From contig JBAUWF010000083.1 in NCBI GenBank assembly GCA_049583635.1, positions 52,094 through 116,093 on the forward strand: a stretch of 64,000 nt of DNA, read 5' to 3'. Positions within the stretch are counted from its first letter, which is position 1. The number at the start of each line of letters is the position of its first letter. Below, one piece after another: positions 17,601-25,257 of the stretch. The position numbers and the translations under genes are program-made. The notes under the pieces were generated by a model. The model did not search any database. It saw only the letters and a list, made by a program, of their open reading frames with translations, and was not told the origin of the DNA. The stretch is from Dokdonella_A sp049583635. Its GTDB lineage: Bacteria; Pseudomonadota; Gammaproteobacteria; Xanthomonadales; Rhodanobacteraceae.

Positions 17601-17847
17601 CATGTCCTACGAGGGACGACCGGCCGACTACCAGATGGCGGCCATCGATACGCTCACGCGAGAACTCGGCGACGTGAAGAAGGCCTTCGCCGATTTCGAG
17701 TCCGGCGATCTGGCCCGGACCAACGCCGCGCTCAAGGCGAAGGGCATGCAGGGGATCACCGTGCCGGCATCCATGCCCGAAACCGGTGACAACGGCGGCA
17801 AAGTGGACGCGGGGAATGCCTCGCACACGCTGCGGGAGCGGGATTGA
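14626..17847 (+). CDS. secreted Asp-box (BNR/VPS10-like) beta-propeller protein
   Basis: A 1,073-residue exported protein. The ATG at 14626 is preferred to the GTG at 14611; a signal peptide ends near 'ASAQAAPA'. At least nine Asp-box repeats of the form S/T-x-D-G-G-x-x-W are scattered over residues 50-760, for example 'SPDGGTTY', 'TNGGDSW', 'DDGGASW', 'DDGGKTW', 'KDGGNKW' and 'IDGGANW'. They build one or two multi-bladed propellers as in sortilin/VPS10 and xyloglucanase-like proteins. A beta-sandwich region ('GTYTVRMIKG') and a C-terminal helical part rich in Lys/Ala follow. No glycosidase catalytic pair could be assigned, so binding or scaffolding is as likely as hydrolysis. It pairs with the LolA-like gene upstream. 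Confidence 0.85.
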   Translation: MNHLNHKHCMMAVLAIALALALASAQAAPAPAPKGSAAFDAGAISGLGARNIGSAAMSGRIDAIAAVPEKDGKLTIYIGSASGGLWKSPDGGTTYKPVFDKQPVQSIGAVEIDPSNHQNVWVGTGEPWTRNTVSIGDGVYKSTNGGDSWTNVGLKDSERIAKILVDPRDGNTVYACALGKLWSDSPDRGLYKTGDGGKTWKLILKGGNLSTGCASISMDPKDPNVIFAGMWDFRRKGWTFRSGGASAEAPSGSGLYRSDDGGASWTEITASANKGFPTKPFGRIAVAIAPSNASIVYALVESTDSALFRSDDGGKTWDKRDKSQLMVWRPFYFANLIIDPTDPDRVFKPDLSLIQSVDGGKSFANVGGGTHGDVHVVWINPLDTKKIIEGDDGGVWYSKDGGNKWWKANNLPVSQFYHVSVDDADPFHVYGGLQDNACWMGDSAYPGGITNSQWENFCGGDGFYMFTDPSDPDYIYMETQGGAVQRTNRYTHASRDIQPKPGYNEKLRWNWNTPMVPSPNEKGTVYMGAQFLFRTRDHGQSWDRISPDLTTNDPKKQQQEKSGGITVDNSAAEAYTTIFSISESPKQAGLIWVGTDDGNVQVTRNDGKSWTNVVGNVKGLPKGLWVSWVQASNFDAATAYVAFDRHSFGDMGPYIYKTTNYGQSWIAVVTPKNNKGLRGYVHVIKEDTVKSGLLFAGTEFGLWISIDGGANWAQFKGGDFPAVAVRDLAIQQRDADLVLGTHGRGIWIIDDITPLRALTQATLNSEATFLPSRPIQQRIDAFGGWVDGDAAFTGPNPPNAAVITYYQRSRHLFGKIKIEILDASGQVIDTVPASVRRGINRVNWTMRTKPPRVPPAAQVAFNAIQGPRVVPGTYTVRMIKGKDTFETKLDVGLDRRAKFTVADRQAQFDAVTRVKHLFGDMTDLVAKINAVRTEAVSAAAKVPEADTMHKQLVGLGDKANAIRKKIVATTEGGAITGEERLREHTDQLYGAIMSYEGRPADYQMAAIDTLTRELGDVKKAFADFESGDLARTNAALKAKGMQGITVPASMPETGDNGGKVDAGNASHTLRERD

Positions 17848-17875
17848 CCGGCATCCACGCCGCCCGGGTTTGAAG

Positions 17876-17911
17876 CGCCAAGCTGCCGACGCCGTTGTCG
17901 GCAGCTTGGCG
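17876..17911 (+). terminator. large hairpin after the beta-propeller gene
   Basis: Perfect 15-base arms ('CGCCAAGCTGCCGAC' and its complement) enclose a six-base loop GCCGTT. It begins 29 bases after the stop. No T-run follows on either strand, so it may be a transcript-end stabiliser or a Rho-assisted terminator shared with the convergent cytochrome gene rather than a classical intrinsic terminator. Confidence 0.65.
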
Positions 17912-17986
17912 TAACCGGCCATGCGGCATCGGCCGGTTTGCCAAGGAAACGTGCGCGCTTGCCGTTGAGGCGAGCGGAATCCGGGT

Positions 17987-18382
17987 CTAGCGATAATCGC
18001 GGTGGCATGCATCGCATGCCTCGCCGATGGCGGCGAGCGCCGGGAGCCGGCGCTCGCAGTCCGGTCCGGTCGCCCGCGCCATCGCAATCGCCTGGCGCAG
18101 ACGCGCCACATGGTTCGCAAAGATGCGATCGGGCGGTTTTTCCGGTTGCACGGCCGGTTCGATGTCGCCCGAGATCAATGCCAGATGCGCGAACGACGAT
18201 TCGAGGTCGGCGTCGGCGCAATGGCGGGCGCGGATGTCGTGCCGCGCGCCGGCGAGTTCGTGTTGCATCACCTGCATGATCGAGCGTGGCCACACATCAC
18301 GCGCAAGCAACACATTCTGAACCGTTGTCGCTGTGAGCGCGCCGATCGCGAGGCCGATGATCAGACAAACCAGATAACGCAT
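17987..18382 (-). CDS. small c-type cytochrome-like protein with C-terminal CxxCH
   Basis: A 131-residue protein with an N-terminal hydrophobic helix ('YLVCLIIGLAIGALTATT') that is a signal peptide or membrane anchor. The rest is helical, and the last residues contain the heme c site 'CDACH' only five residues from the end. A single heme motif at the very C-terminus after a four-helix bundle is the pattern of cytochromes c' and c-556. A Met or His for the sixth position could not be fixed. It would act in periplasmic electron transfer or ligand binding. It is convergent with the beta-propeller gene and divergent from tcdA, with only 53 bases between the two divergent starts. Confidence 0.75.
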   Translation of the reverse strand: MRYLVCLIIGLAIGALTATTVQNVLLARDVWPRSIMQVMQHELAGARHDIRARHCADADLESSFAHLALISGDIEPAVQPEKPPDRIFANHVARLRQAIAMARATGPDCERRLPALAAIGEACDACHRDYR

Positions 18383-18435
18383 GCGCGGACTTGTGCAAGG
18401 GCAACCTGCGCACCATGTTACCCTCGCGCGCCGTC

Positions 18436-19224
18436 ATGGATACCACCTATGAACGCTTCCGCGGCATCGACCGCCTGTACGGTGCAGGCAGCGTAGCGCG
18501 TCTCGCGACCCGGCACGTTGCCGTCGTCGGCATCGGCGGGGTCGGCTCATGGGCGGCGGAGGCGCTTGCGCGAAGTGGCGTCGGTCGCATCACGCTGATC
18601 GACGCGGACGAGGTCTGCATCGGCAACACGTCGCGCCAGCTGCACGCACTCGACGGCGCATACGGGCGTGCAAAGGTCGAGGTCATGGCGCAGCGGTTGA
18701 GCGCGATCAACCCGTCGGCCGATATCGTGGCGGTTGCCGATTTTCTGACTCCATCGAATCTGCCGGCGCTGCTCGATCGCGGCTACGATCTGGTGCTCGA
18801 TTGCTGCGATGCTTTCCGGGTCAAGGTGGAGACCATCGTCTGGTGCCGTCGACGGAAATTGCCACTTATCGTGTGCGGCTCGGCGGGCGGGCGCACCGAC
18901 CCGACGCGTGTCCTGGTGCGCGATCTGGCGAAAACCGAGCACGATGCATTGCTCGCGCTGATCCGCAAGAAGTTGCGCGACGAGTTCGGATTTCCGCGCG
19001 GGCCGAAGCGCTACTTCGGTGTGCTGGCGGTTTACTCACTGCAGAATGTCAGTTATCCGCAGCCCGATGGCAGCGTATCGGGCAAACGCTCGAAGCTCGC
19101 GGCAGATGCGGCGCTGAAACTCGATTGCGGCAACGGTCTGGGTGCCGCGATGCATGTGACTGCGGCGTTTGCCTGCGCTGCGGTGGGCCGCGCATTGCAG
19201 CAGTTGCTCGCGGCGCCGGCCTGA
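18436..19224 (+). CDS. tcdA: tRNA threonylcarbamoyladenosine dehydratase
   Basis: A 262-residue E1-like enzyme (TcdA, formerly CsdL/YgdL) that uses ATP to cyclise t6A at position 37 of ANN-decoding tRNAs to ct6A. The family start 'ERFRGIDRLYG' is present, with the nucleotide-binding 'VVGIGGVGSWAAEALARSG' and the acidic end of beta-2 in 'LIDADEVCIGNTSRQ'. The Arg and Lys residues of the adenylation site ('NTSRQLHALDGAYGRAKVEVM') are kept. The ATG at 18436 fits the family N-terminus; in-frame ATGs at 18391 and 18415 would add an unrelated extension. No csdA or csdE lies beside it. The next gene, a TatD-like DNase, converges on it. Confidence 0.93.
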   Translation: MDTTYERFRGIDRLYGAGSVARLATRHVAVVGIGGVGSWAAEALARSGVGRITLIDADEVCIGNTSRQLHALDGAYGRAKVEVMAQRLSAINPSADIVAVADFLTPSNLPALLDRGYDLVLDCCDAFRVKVETIVWCRRRKLPLIVCGSAGGRTDPTRVLVRDLAKTEHDALLALIRKKLRDEFGFPRGPKRYFGVLAVYSLQNVSYPQPDGSVSGKRSKLAADAALKLDCGNGLGAAMHVTAAFACAAVGRALQQLLAAPA

Positions 19225-19248
19225 TCCGGCCCGCGGCCGGTCGACGAG

Positions 19249-20025
19249 CTAGACCCGTGCTGGCAATGCGAACAGACGTTCGGCATTGCGCGATGTCGCT
19301 GCGGCGATATCGTCGCGATCCTCGCCGCGCAGCGTCGCGATCGTTGCCAGCACATCGACGAGCAATGCGGGTTCGTTGCGCTCGCCGCGGTGTCCGGACA
19401 GCGGCTGATCCGGTGAATCGGTTTCGAGCAGCAGGAATTCGATCGGCATGTCGGCTACGGTGCCACGCAACCGCCTGGCCCGCTCGTAGGTCACCGGGCC
19501 GCCGATGCCGATGCAGAAACCGAGCTTCCACAATTCCCGGGCCTGCTCGAGGCTGCCGGAAAAGCTGTGCACGACCCCGCGAAGACCGCCGATGCGTCGC
19601 AGCTCGGCAATCACCTCGTCGAGCGCGCGCCGTGCATGCAGGATCAGCGGCAGACCGACGTCATGCGCAAGCTGCACCTGGCGGCGAAAGCAGGTGCGTT
19701 GCCGCTCGCGATCGGGATCATCGATGTAGAAATCGAGACCGCATTCGCCGACGGCAACCGGATTTTCGCGCTCGATCCACGAGGCCAGTTCGTCGAGATG
19801 CGTCGGGCGATGTTCGGTCATGAACATCGGGTGCAACCCGTAGGCCGGAAACAATCCCGGCTCACGCGCGCACAACATGCGCAGATTGTCGAAGCCGGAC
19901 AGCGCGATCGCCGGCACGATCTGTCGCGTCACTCCGACCGCGCGCGCACGTTCGAGTACCGTGCTGCGATCCGCGTCGAACCCGGCAACGTCGATATGGC
20001 TGTGGCTGTCGATGAGTTCCGGCAT
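19249..20025 (-). CDS. TatD-family metal-dependent hydrolase (YjjV-like)
   Basis: A 258-residue amidohydrolase-fold enzyme of the TatD family, which in other bacteria are metal-dependent deoxyribonucleases. Metal ligands are visible in order: 'DSHSHID' (HxH), Glu in 'VGECGLDFY', His in 'LILHAR', His in 'VVHSFSG' and Asp in 'LLETDSP'. The overall shape fits the YjjV branch better than TatD itself. It is cytoplasmic. It ends 24 bases from the tcdA stop, tail to tail. Substrate specificity cannot be read from sequence. Confidence 0.9.
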   Translation of the reverse strand: MPELIDSHSHIDVAGFDADRSTVLERARAVGVTRQIVPAIALSGFDNLRMLCAREPGLFPAYGLHPMFMTEHRPTHLDELASWIERENPVAVGECGLDFYIDDPDRERQRTCFRRQVQLAHDVGLPLILHARRALDEVIAELRRIGGLRGVVHSFSGSLEQARELWKLGFCIGIGGPVTYERARRLRGTVADMPIEFLLLETDSPDQPLSGHRGERNEPALLVDVLATIATLRGEDRDDIAAATSRNAERLFALPARV

Positions 20026-20375
20026 GTCATCACGCTAGCGCGTAGCCCGCGCCGCGTCGAGAAGCGCGTCAGGATGCTTTCTTTCGCAAAGCGGGGAGCT
20101 CTTCACGTTGCGTTTGATTTTCCCTTCCGATGCGAATCGGGGGAAGGTGCCCAAGGGGGCGAGCGCCGCAAACGCTAGAAGCGCACGGGCAATTGGAGCA
20201 AGCGCGTTCACCTTGCGGCTCAGCGCCCGTTTTCCCGTCGCAATTTCTCGGGCATCCTGCACCTGCGCGCCTCGACAGGGCTAGCAGGCGCCCCCATTCG
20301 CCTGCATGCGGGAGTGCCGCGCAAGCTCGCTATCAATCGAGGCCGGGACCACTTCAATAATTGAGGAAATCCATC
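20026..20375 (+). other. intergenic region with remnants of a hairpin repeat
   Basis: This 350-base spacer lies between two divergent genes. I see no supported gene. A segment near 20080-20110 resembles the hairpin-rich intergenic repeat found before the FadL gene: both contain 'CGCAAAGCGGGGAG' or 'CGCAAGCGGGGAG', with a T-rich left arm and purine-rich right arm. The rest shows no clear structure. Confidence 0.35.
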
Positions 20376-20756
20376 ATGCACATGAGCCGCTTTTCCAGCC
20401 TGATCATTGACTGCCAGGGCGCCGACCTGACCGAAGCGGCCCGATTCTGGTCGCAGGCATTCGGTCGTCCGCTGAAGGAGGGTGCCGATCCCTCCAAGGA
20501 CAAGTACGTCCCGCTGGTCACTGGCGACGACGAGCCGGTGATCGAACTGCAACGCGTTGAACACGAGAGTCGCGTGCACCTCGACATCGAAAGCGACGAC
20601 ATCGAAGCCGAAGTGCGCCGACTTGAAGCGCTGGGCGCGAAGCGAATCGAAGCGATCGGGACCTGGGTCGTGATGCAGGCGCCGAGCGGTCAGCGCTTCT
20701 GCGTCATTCGTCCGCAACGCGGAGCGATCGGGCCGCACGCGAATACCTGGGATTGA
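20376..20756 (+). CDS. VOC-superfamily (glyoxalase-like) protein
   Basis: A 126-residue single-domain protein of the vicinal oxygen chelate superfamily. The ATG at 20376 follows GAGGAAA. The fold is seen in 'LIIDCQGADLTEAARFWSQAF', then 'RVHLDIESDDIEAEVRRLEALGA' and the closing 'MQAPSGQRFCVI' (shown in part). This is the Glyoxalase_6 type, in which the metal-binding residues are often reduced; here His in 'VHLDI' is kept. Function is unknown: dioxygenase, lyase or antibiotic-binding roles occur in the superfamily. It stands alone between the TatD-like gene and gdhA. Confidence 0.83.
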   Translation: MHMSRFSSLIIDCQGADLTEAARFWSQAFGRPLKEGADPSKDKYVPLVTGDDEPVIELQRVEHESRVHLDIESDDIEAEVRRLEALGAKRIEAIGTWVVMQAPSGQRFCVIRPQRGAIGPHANTWD

Positions 20757-21102
20757 TCGCGATGTCGTTGTGCGGCAAACGGCGGGATGGCTGACCAAGC
20801 TTGTCGTTCGATAGGACGCTTTCCGGCGCCGGAAAAATTTCCGTGGCAGCACACGGGCGGCAGTAGTATGGTTATTCTGTTGCAGGGACAGCGCAGCTGT
20901 TGATGACAGGTTGGTGGAAAGAGCGGAATTTCGAGCTCGGTAACGCCGTGACAGTCCCCGGGGGAATCGAATTCAAGTTCCGATTCACCCGAGGCCCGGT
21001 TCTGTTGCGCTCCAAGTCATTCCATCGAGGTCTGTAGGCTATTCAACTTTTGACGTCGGCTCGCCATTCTTGGCGCACCGCGCTGCGCCGAGGAGGCAAG
21101 TC
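20757..21102 (+). promoter_or_regulatory. upstream region of gdhA
   Basis: This 346-base spacer holds no supported gene and should contain the gdhA promoter. A weak dyad (GAATCG at 20964-20969 and CGATTC at 20981-20986, 11 bases apart) could be a regulator site but is short. A good ribosome site AGGAGG lies at 21091-21096. Confidence 0.35.
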
Positions 21103-22461
21103 ATGGCACGCGATCAAGTACCCACATTGCAGGAGTTTGTCGAGGGCCTGGAGAAACGCAATCCGGGACAACCGGAATTCATCCAGGCGGTCAAGGAAGT
21201 CGCGGAGGGCGTCCTCGAACATATCCGCGAGCATCCCAAGTACAACGAATACCAAATCCTCGAGCGGATGGCCGAACCGGACCGCGTGATTTCGTTTCGG
21301 GTTTGCTGGCACGACGACGAAGGCAACGTTCGTGTCAACCGTGGCTACCGCATCCAGAACAACAATGCGATTGGTCCCTACAAGGGGGGCATCCGTTTTC
21401 ATCCGACGGTCAATCAGAGCGTCCTGAAATTTCTGGCCTTCGAGCAGACGTTCAAGAACGCCCTTACCGGCCTGCCGATGGGCGGCGCCAAGGGTGGTGC
21501 CAACCTTGATCCCAAGGGCAAATCCGATGCCGAGATCATGCGCTTTTGCCAGTCGTTCATGTCCGAGCTCTTCCGCCACCTCGGCGAAGACACGGACATC
21601 CCGGCCGGCGACATCGGAGTCGGCGGCCGCGAGATCGGCTACATGTTCGGGCAGTACAAGCGCATTACCAACCGCTATGTCGGTGTTCTCACCGGCAAGG
21701 GTATGGAGTTTGGCGGTAGCCCGATCCGAATCGAAGCCACTGGCTATGGCGCGGTGTATTTCATGGAGAACATGCTCAAGCGCGTCAACGAAGTGATCGA
21801 CGGTCGCGTCTGCCTGGTCTCCGGTTCCGGCAATGTCGCGCAGCACGCGGTGGAGAAGATTCTTGCCCTTGGTGGAAAGCCGGTCACGCTCAGCGACTCC
21901 GACGGCTTTATTTTCGACAAGGACGGCATCACCACCGAAAAATTGGCGTTCGTCAAGAATCTGAAGAACAAACGCCGCGGGCGGATCGAGGAATACGCCA
22001 AGGAATTTGGCGCCGAGTATCACGCCGGCCAGCGACCGTGGCCGGTGCCGGGCGAATTGGCATTTCCCTGTGCGACCCAGAATGAAATCAGCGCGGACGA
22101 TGCCAACGTCATGTTGAAAAACGGCGTTGTCGCCGTCGCCGAAGGCGCGAACATGCCCTCCACGCTGGACGCGGTGAAGCTGTTTCAGAAGGCCAAAATC
22201 CTGTTCGCGCCCGGCAAGGCCGCGAACGCCGGCGGCGTCGCTGTCTCCGGCCTGGAAATGAGCCAGAACTCGGCCCGAATTACCTGGAAGGAGCCCGAGC
22301 TGCAACGACTCCTGCGCGACATCATGCAGGAGATCCACGATCGATGTCAGCACTACGGCGGCGTCGCCGGCGAGACCCGGTACATCGACTACGTCAAGGG
22401 CGCCAACGTCGGCGGTTTCGTCAAGGTTGCGGACGCGATGATTGCGCAGGGGGTGGTGTAG
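21103..22461 (+). CDS. gdhA: NADP-specific glutamate dehydrogenase
   Basis: A 452-residue hexameric enzyme that reductively aminates 2-oxoglutarate with ammonia and NADPH, the low-affinity route of ammonium assimilation. Length and motifs match the E. coli GdhA class: 'YKGGIRFHPTVN', the substrate-binding Lys in 'FKNALTG' and 'PMGGAKGG', catalytic Asp in 'IPAGDIGVGGREIG', the nucleotide-binding 'SGSGNVAQHAVE' and the C-terminal 'GFVKVADAM'. The choice of NADP follows from the family match. The ATG at 21103 has AGGAGG 7 bases upstream. It is monocistronic, and the downstream hydrolase gene is convergent. Confidence 0.96.
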   Translation: MARDQVPTLQEFVEGLEKRNPGQPEFIQAVKEVAEGVLEHIREHPKYNEYQILERMAEPDRVISFRVCWHDDEGNVRVNRGYRIQNNNAIGPYKGGIRFHPTVNQSVLKFLAFEQTFKNALTGLPMGGAKGGANLDPKGKSDAEIMRFCQSFMSELFRHLGEDTDIPAGDIGVGGREIGYMFGQYKRITNRYVGVLTGKGMEFGGSPIRIEATGYGAVYFMENMLKRVNEVIDGRVCLVSGSGNVAQHAVEKILALGGKPVTLSDSDGFIFDKDGITTEKLAFVKNLKNKRRGRIEEYAKEFGAEYHAGQRPWPVPGELAFPCATQNEISADDANVMLKNGVVAVAEGANMPSTLDAVKLFQKAKILFAPGKAANAGGVAVSGLEMSQNSARITWKEPELQRLLRDIMQEIHDRCQHYGGVAGETRYIDYVKGANVGGFVKVADAMIAQGVV

Positions 22462-22586
22462 TACGGAAATGAAGGCTTGCGCAATGCAAACTGTCTTCTC
22501 ACCCGATGCCACGTGCGTTACGCACTCAGGCTATGCGCTCGTCGTGATCGCGAAGATCAAGCAGCGGTCATCCACGGCTGCACGCT

Positions 22587-23594
22587 TCAATTCAGAACCC
22601 CGTTCCGCCGCAACCAGGACAATTGCAGCGTCACGTATCCCGGTGCGTAGTTCGGCCGCGCGTGCATGTCGTGGCCGTTGGTCCGGATGCCGTGACCGGC
22701 AGTGGGAAACGACACTACCAGGTCGCGCGGATTGCCGGCCCCGGCAAGACCCGCTTGCCACCGACGGAAGGCGATATCGGGTGGGCTGAACGGATCGCTG
22801 CCGCCGAGCAATACGAGCACCGGCATGTGCATCGCGCGGATGTCGGCGGCGGGATCGTAGGTCGCCACCCAAGCCCATTTTTCGCGCTCCGCCGTGCTGG
22901 GAATGACGCGCGACAAGCCCAGTGCGGACGACCACTTCTTTCCTTTTGCTGCTGCAATCGCGGCGAGCAGGCCCTTGCGGTCGCGACCCGTCGCCAGATA
23001 GTCCATGTAACGCTGAACCAGCGGCCACGCCGCCCGCCATTCGGTATCGCCGAATCCGCCGTGGCGCAACCTGCTCCGATATCCGTATTCCTCGACCTCA
23101 CGCGGCGTCGCACCGCCGCCGGTGACGCAGATCGCAAAAGCGAGCGCCGGTTCCTTGCGTGCAACGCGTGCGATCAGCCATCCGGATTGGCTGATACCCC
23201 ACGCGCCGACCCGCTGTGCGTCGACGTGCGGCAGGGCCCGCAGGAAGCGAATGCCGGCGAGCGCATCGTCGGCCAGATCATCGAGACTCTCACGCGTCCA
23301 GTCGCCACCGGATTTGCCTACGCCCTGCTTGTCGTAAACGAGCGTAATCAGCCCGTGCGATGCGAATCGGCGCGCCAACGCAGCCAGTGGTGTGCGAGAC
23401 TGTGGTCCCGAACCCGGCATCAGGATCATGGCGGGTCTGGAGCCTTGAGCTGCGGGCAGGTACAACGTAGCGGCCAGCCTAACACCGTCGTGCCGGAACG
23501 TGACGTCACGCGACGTCACTTCCATTGAAGCCGCACAGTTCGCCAGGCAAAGGCCAAGGGTCAGGACTGCGAATGAACGAAATGACGATTTCAA
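22587..23594 (-). CDS. alpha/beta hydrolase, predicted lipoprotein
   Basis: A 335-residue serine hydrolase. The nucleophile is in 'GISQSGW' (GxSxxG), the acid is probably Asp in 'GGSDPFSPPD', and the base His in 'TAGHG'. I place the start at a TTG (23594) because GGAG lies 9 bases upstream and the product then begins with a lipoprotein signal ('LGLCLANC'). The first in-frame ATG at 23684 would add 30 unrelated residues and overlap the divergent regulator gene. It looks like a dienelactone-hydrolase/peptidase S9-type esterase in the periplasm or outer membrane. The divergent ToxR-like gene is a candidate regulator. Confidence 0.82.
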   Translation of the reverse strand: MKSSFRSFAVLTLGLCLANCAASMEVTSRDVTFRHDGVRLAATLYLPAAQGSRPAMILMPGSGPQSRTPLAALARRFASHGLITLVYDKQGVGKSGGDWTRESLDDLADDALAGIRFLRALPHVDAQRVGAWGISQSGWLIARVARKEPALAFAICVTGGGATPREVEEYGYRSRLRHGGFGDTEWRAAWPLVQRYMDYLATGRDRKGLLAAIAAAKGKKWSSALGLSRVIPSTAEREKWAWVATYDPAADIRAMHMPVLVLLGGSDPFSPPDIAFRRWQAGLAGAGNPRDLVVSFPTAGHGIRTNGHDMHARPNYAPGYVTLQLSWLRRNGVLN

Positions 23595-23660
23595 ATCGGC
23601 GATCTCCAGACTGGCATCCGTGGAATTGGATCGCACTCGCCGCGAAACGGCCACTGAAGA

Positions 23661-24158
23661 ATGCTGAAAACTGCTGAAGATCATCCGGATGCGCCCGCGA
23701 TCTCCCGTGTCCGGGTCGCCGACCTGACGGTCGACCTTGGCAATCGCACCGTATCGCGCGGGAAACGCAGGCTGCCTGTCCGCGGACGTTCGTTTCAGCT
23801 ACTGCAGGCGTTGATCGAACAACACCCGGATATTGCCGAACACCGTCATCTGCTCGAGGTGGTCTGGCCGAATCGAATCGTCACCACCGACGCACTCACC
23901 CAACGCGTGCGATTGCTGCGCCAGGCGCTGGACGACACGCGCAGCGACGACGGCTACATCGCCTCGGTGCACGGCCAGGGATACCGCCTGACCACCACGC
24001 CGCAACCATTGTCTGCTTCGGCCCCGGCCCGACATACCGGCCCAGGCAACCTGGTGTACTGGCTCGTACTGGTCGCAGTGATTATCCTGCTATGGCTGTT
24101 GCTGCGGCCGGGAAACGCACACATCCTCAAACATTTCTTCAGACATCTCCTGCCCTGA
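23661..24158 (+). CDS. ToxR-like winged-helix regulator with C-terminal membrane helix
   Basis: A 165-residue protein. Residues about 17-110 form an OmpR/PhoB-type winged helix: 'GNRTVSRGKRRLPVRGRSFQLL', then the recognition region 'VTTDALTQRVRLLRQAL' and the wing 'GYIASVHGQGYRL' (in part). A hydrophobic helix lies at about 131-149 ('LVYWLVLVAVIILLWLLL' in part) and only about 15 residues follow. The arrangement is that of CadC/ToxR membrane regulators, but the usual periplasmic sensor domain is missing. Partner proteins may supply the signal. It is divergent from the hydrolase gene, a plausible target. Confidence 0.87.
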   Translation: MLKTAEDHPDAPAISRVRVADLTVDLGNRTVSRGKRRLPVRGRSFQLLQALIEQHPDIAEHRHLLEVVWPNRIVTTDALTQRVRLLRQALDDTRSDDGYIASVHGQGYRLTTTPQPLSASAPARHTGPGNLVYWLVLVAVIILLWLLLRPGNAHILKHFFRHLLP

Positions 24159-24565
24159 CCGAAGATAAGGCAAGACAAGGGGACGGGGGCAATCAATTGT
24201 TCTACTTCACCGGTCGCTCCTGCCCGAGTGTTCGGGCGATCGCCGGTAGGCGGGTCAGTCGCGCAAAATCTCCAGGAGTTCGCTCCAACGGTTCACCGCA
24301 GCTTGGGGCCAATAACTTGCTCAAGGCGATGCCGCTTCGCGGCGCGGCCTGATTCAAGTGTTGGGCAAGTTGCAGGATAGGAAAAGTATGGATGATCGAT
24401 CGCTTCCATCGGACAAAGACTCTGAGTCGACTCATCCAGATTTCTCGCGCTGGCCGGGTATCGCCGCTACCGAATGCGCGCATGATGCTGCATGTGGGTG
24501 CGGCGGCCATTGAAAATTTCCTCGTGGTCGGCGAAGTCTTGGGGACAACCAACAGCTAGCTCGCT
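24159..24565 (+). other. intergenic region, no supported gene
   Basis: A 407-base stretch between the ToxR-like gene and a convergent VOC gene. A 55-codon frame at 24392-24559 (plus) has no ribosome site and no recognised product. A minus-strand frame over 24202-24552 has unusual composition for this genome. It may be the relic of a lost gene; nothing can be named. Confidence 0.3.
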
Positions 24566-24949
24566 CTATTTCGCAACGGTGAACTGGACCACGGACAGGA
24601 GATTGCCGTCAGGATCACGGAACCACGCAACTCGCGAGCCATCCGGAGTCACCAATACACCTTTGGTATCGTGTGGAAGGCCCGCGAACTTCTCCAGCGC
24701 AACGCCCTTGTCGCATAGAGAATCGACTGCCTTGTAGACATCGGGTACCGCGAAGCCCAAAACGGTGTGTTCTGTGGGTGCAGTAGACGGCACGGGGGAC
24801 ACTCGAAGGTCGGTCCCGCCAACATCGAAGACCAGGGCACCATCGGATCTGGCCTTCAAATCGAGCCCCAGTACATCACGATAGAAGGCTTCGGCTTCCG
24901 AAATACGAGAGGTGCAGACGATTGACTGCAGCTTGGATCTGGAAAACAT
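24566..24949 (-). CDS. VOC-family protein (glyoxalase/bleomycin-resistance type)
   Basis: A 127-residue single-domain VOC protein. The ATG at 24949 is preferred because GGAGAG lies about 6 bases upstream; two in-frame ATGs further up (24961 and 25006) lack a site. Motifs are 'AEAFYRDVLGLDL', 'VLGFAVPDVYKAVDSL' and the closing 'WFRDPDGNLLSVVQF'. His in 'EHTVLGF' and Glu or its replacement near the end would be the metal ligands; here the terminal position is Val/Gln, so metal catalysis is doubtful. It is a free-standing gene. Substrate unknown. Confidence 0.85.
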   Translation of the reverse strand: MFSRSKLQSIVCTSRISEAEAFYRDVLGLDLKARSDGALVFDVGGTDLRVSPVPSTAPTEHTVLGFAVPDVYKAVDSLCDKGVALEKFAGLPHDTKGVLVTPDGSRVAWFRDPDGNLLSVVQFTVAK

Positions 24950-25257
24950 CGTTCTCTCCATTGGTCGTGGGAGACCCACACGAGAGAGCGAAGCAGGCGA
25001 GGACATTGCGTCGTCGTCTGCTGAAAACGCGAGAGCCGCGACATGCGCGGCTCCGGAAGGTGGGGAAAGGTTATTCTCCGCCCGACAGGCTTGTCAACGC
25101 CTGGTCACACGATCGGGTCGAAGAGTTGTCGATTTGCTCGTTCCGCAACCAACAGCGTGGCGTCTCCCGTCACACCGCTACCGCCCCGAAGTTTGCAGCC
25201 AGGTCCCGCAGGTTCGCGATGGAGAAAGGGCGACCAAGGCTTGCGGCCTGCCGACGA
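24950..25257 (-). other. intergenic region with one perfect hairpin
   Basis: This 308-base spacer lies between two minus-strand genes. It contains a perfect 8-base inverted repeat, GAGCCGCG (25033-25040) and CGCGGCTC (25046-25053), around ACATG. On the minus strand it is followed by TCGCGTTTTC, so it could end transcription of the secreted repeat-protein gene or lie in the leader of the VOC gene. Nothing else is recognised. Confidence 0.4.

Noticed and set aside
24392..24559. Small 55-codon plus-strand frame
   Set aside because: No ribosome site, no recognised motif and no neighbour support; kept only as part of the gap note.
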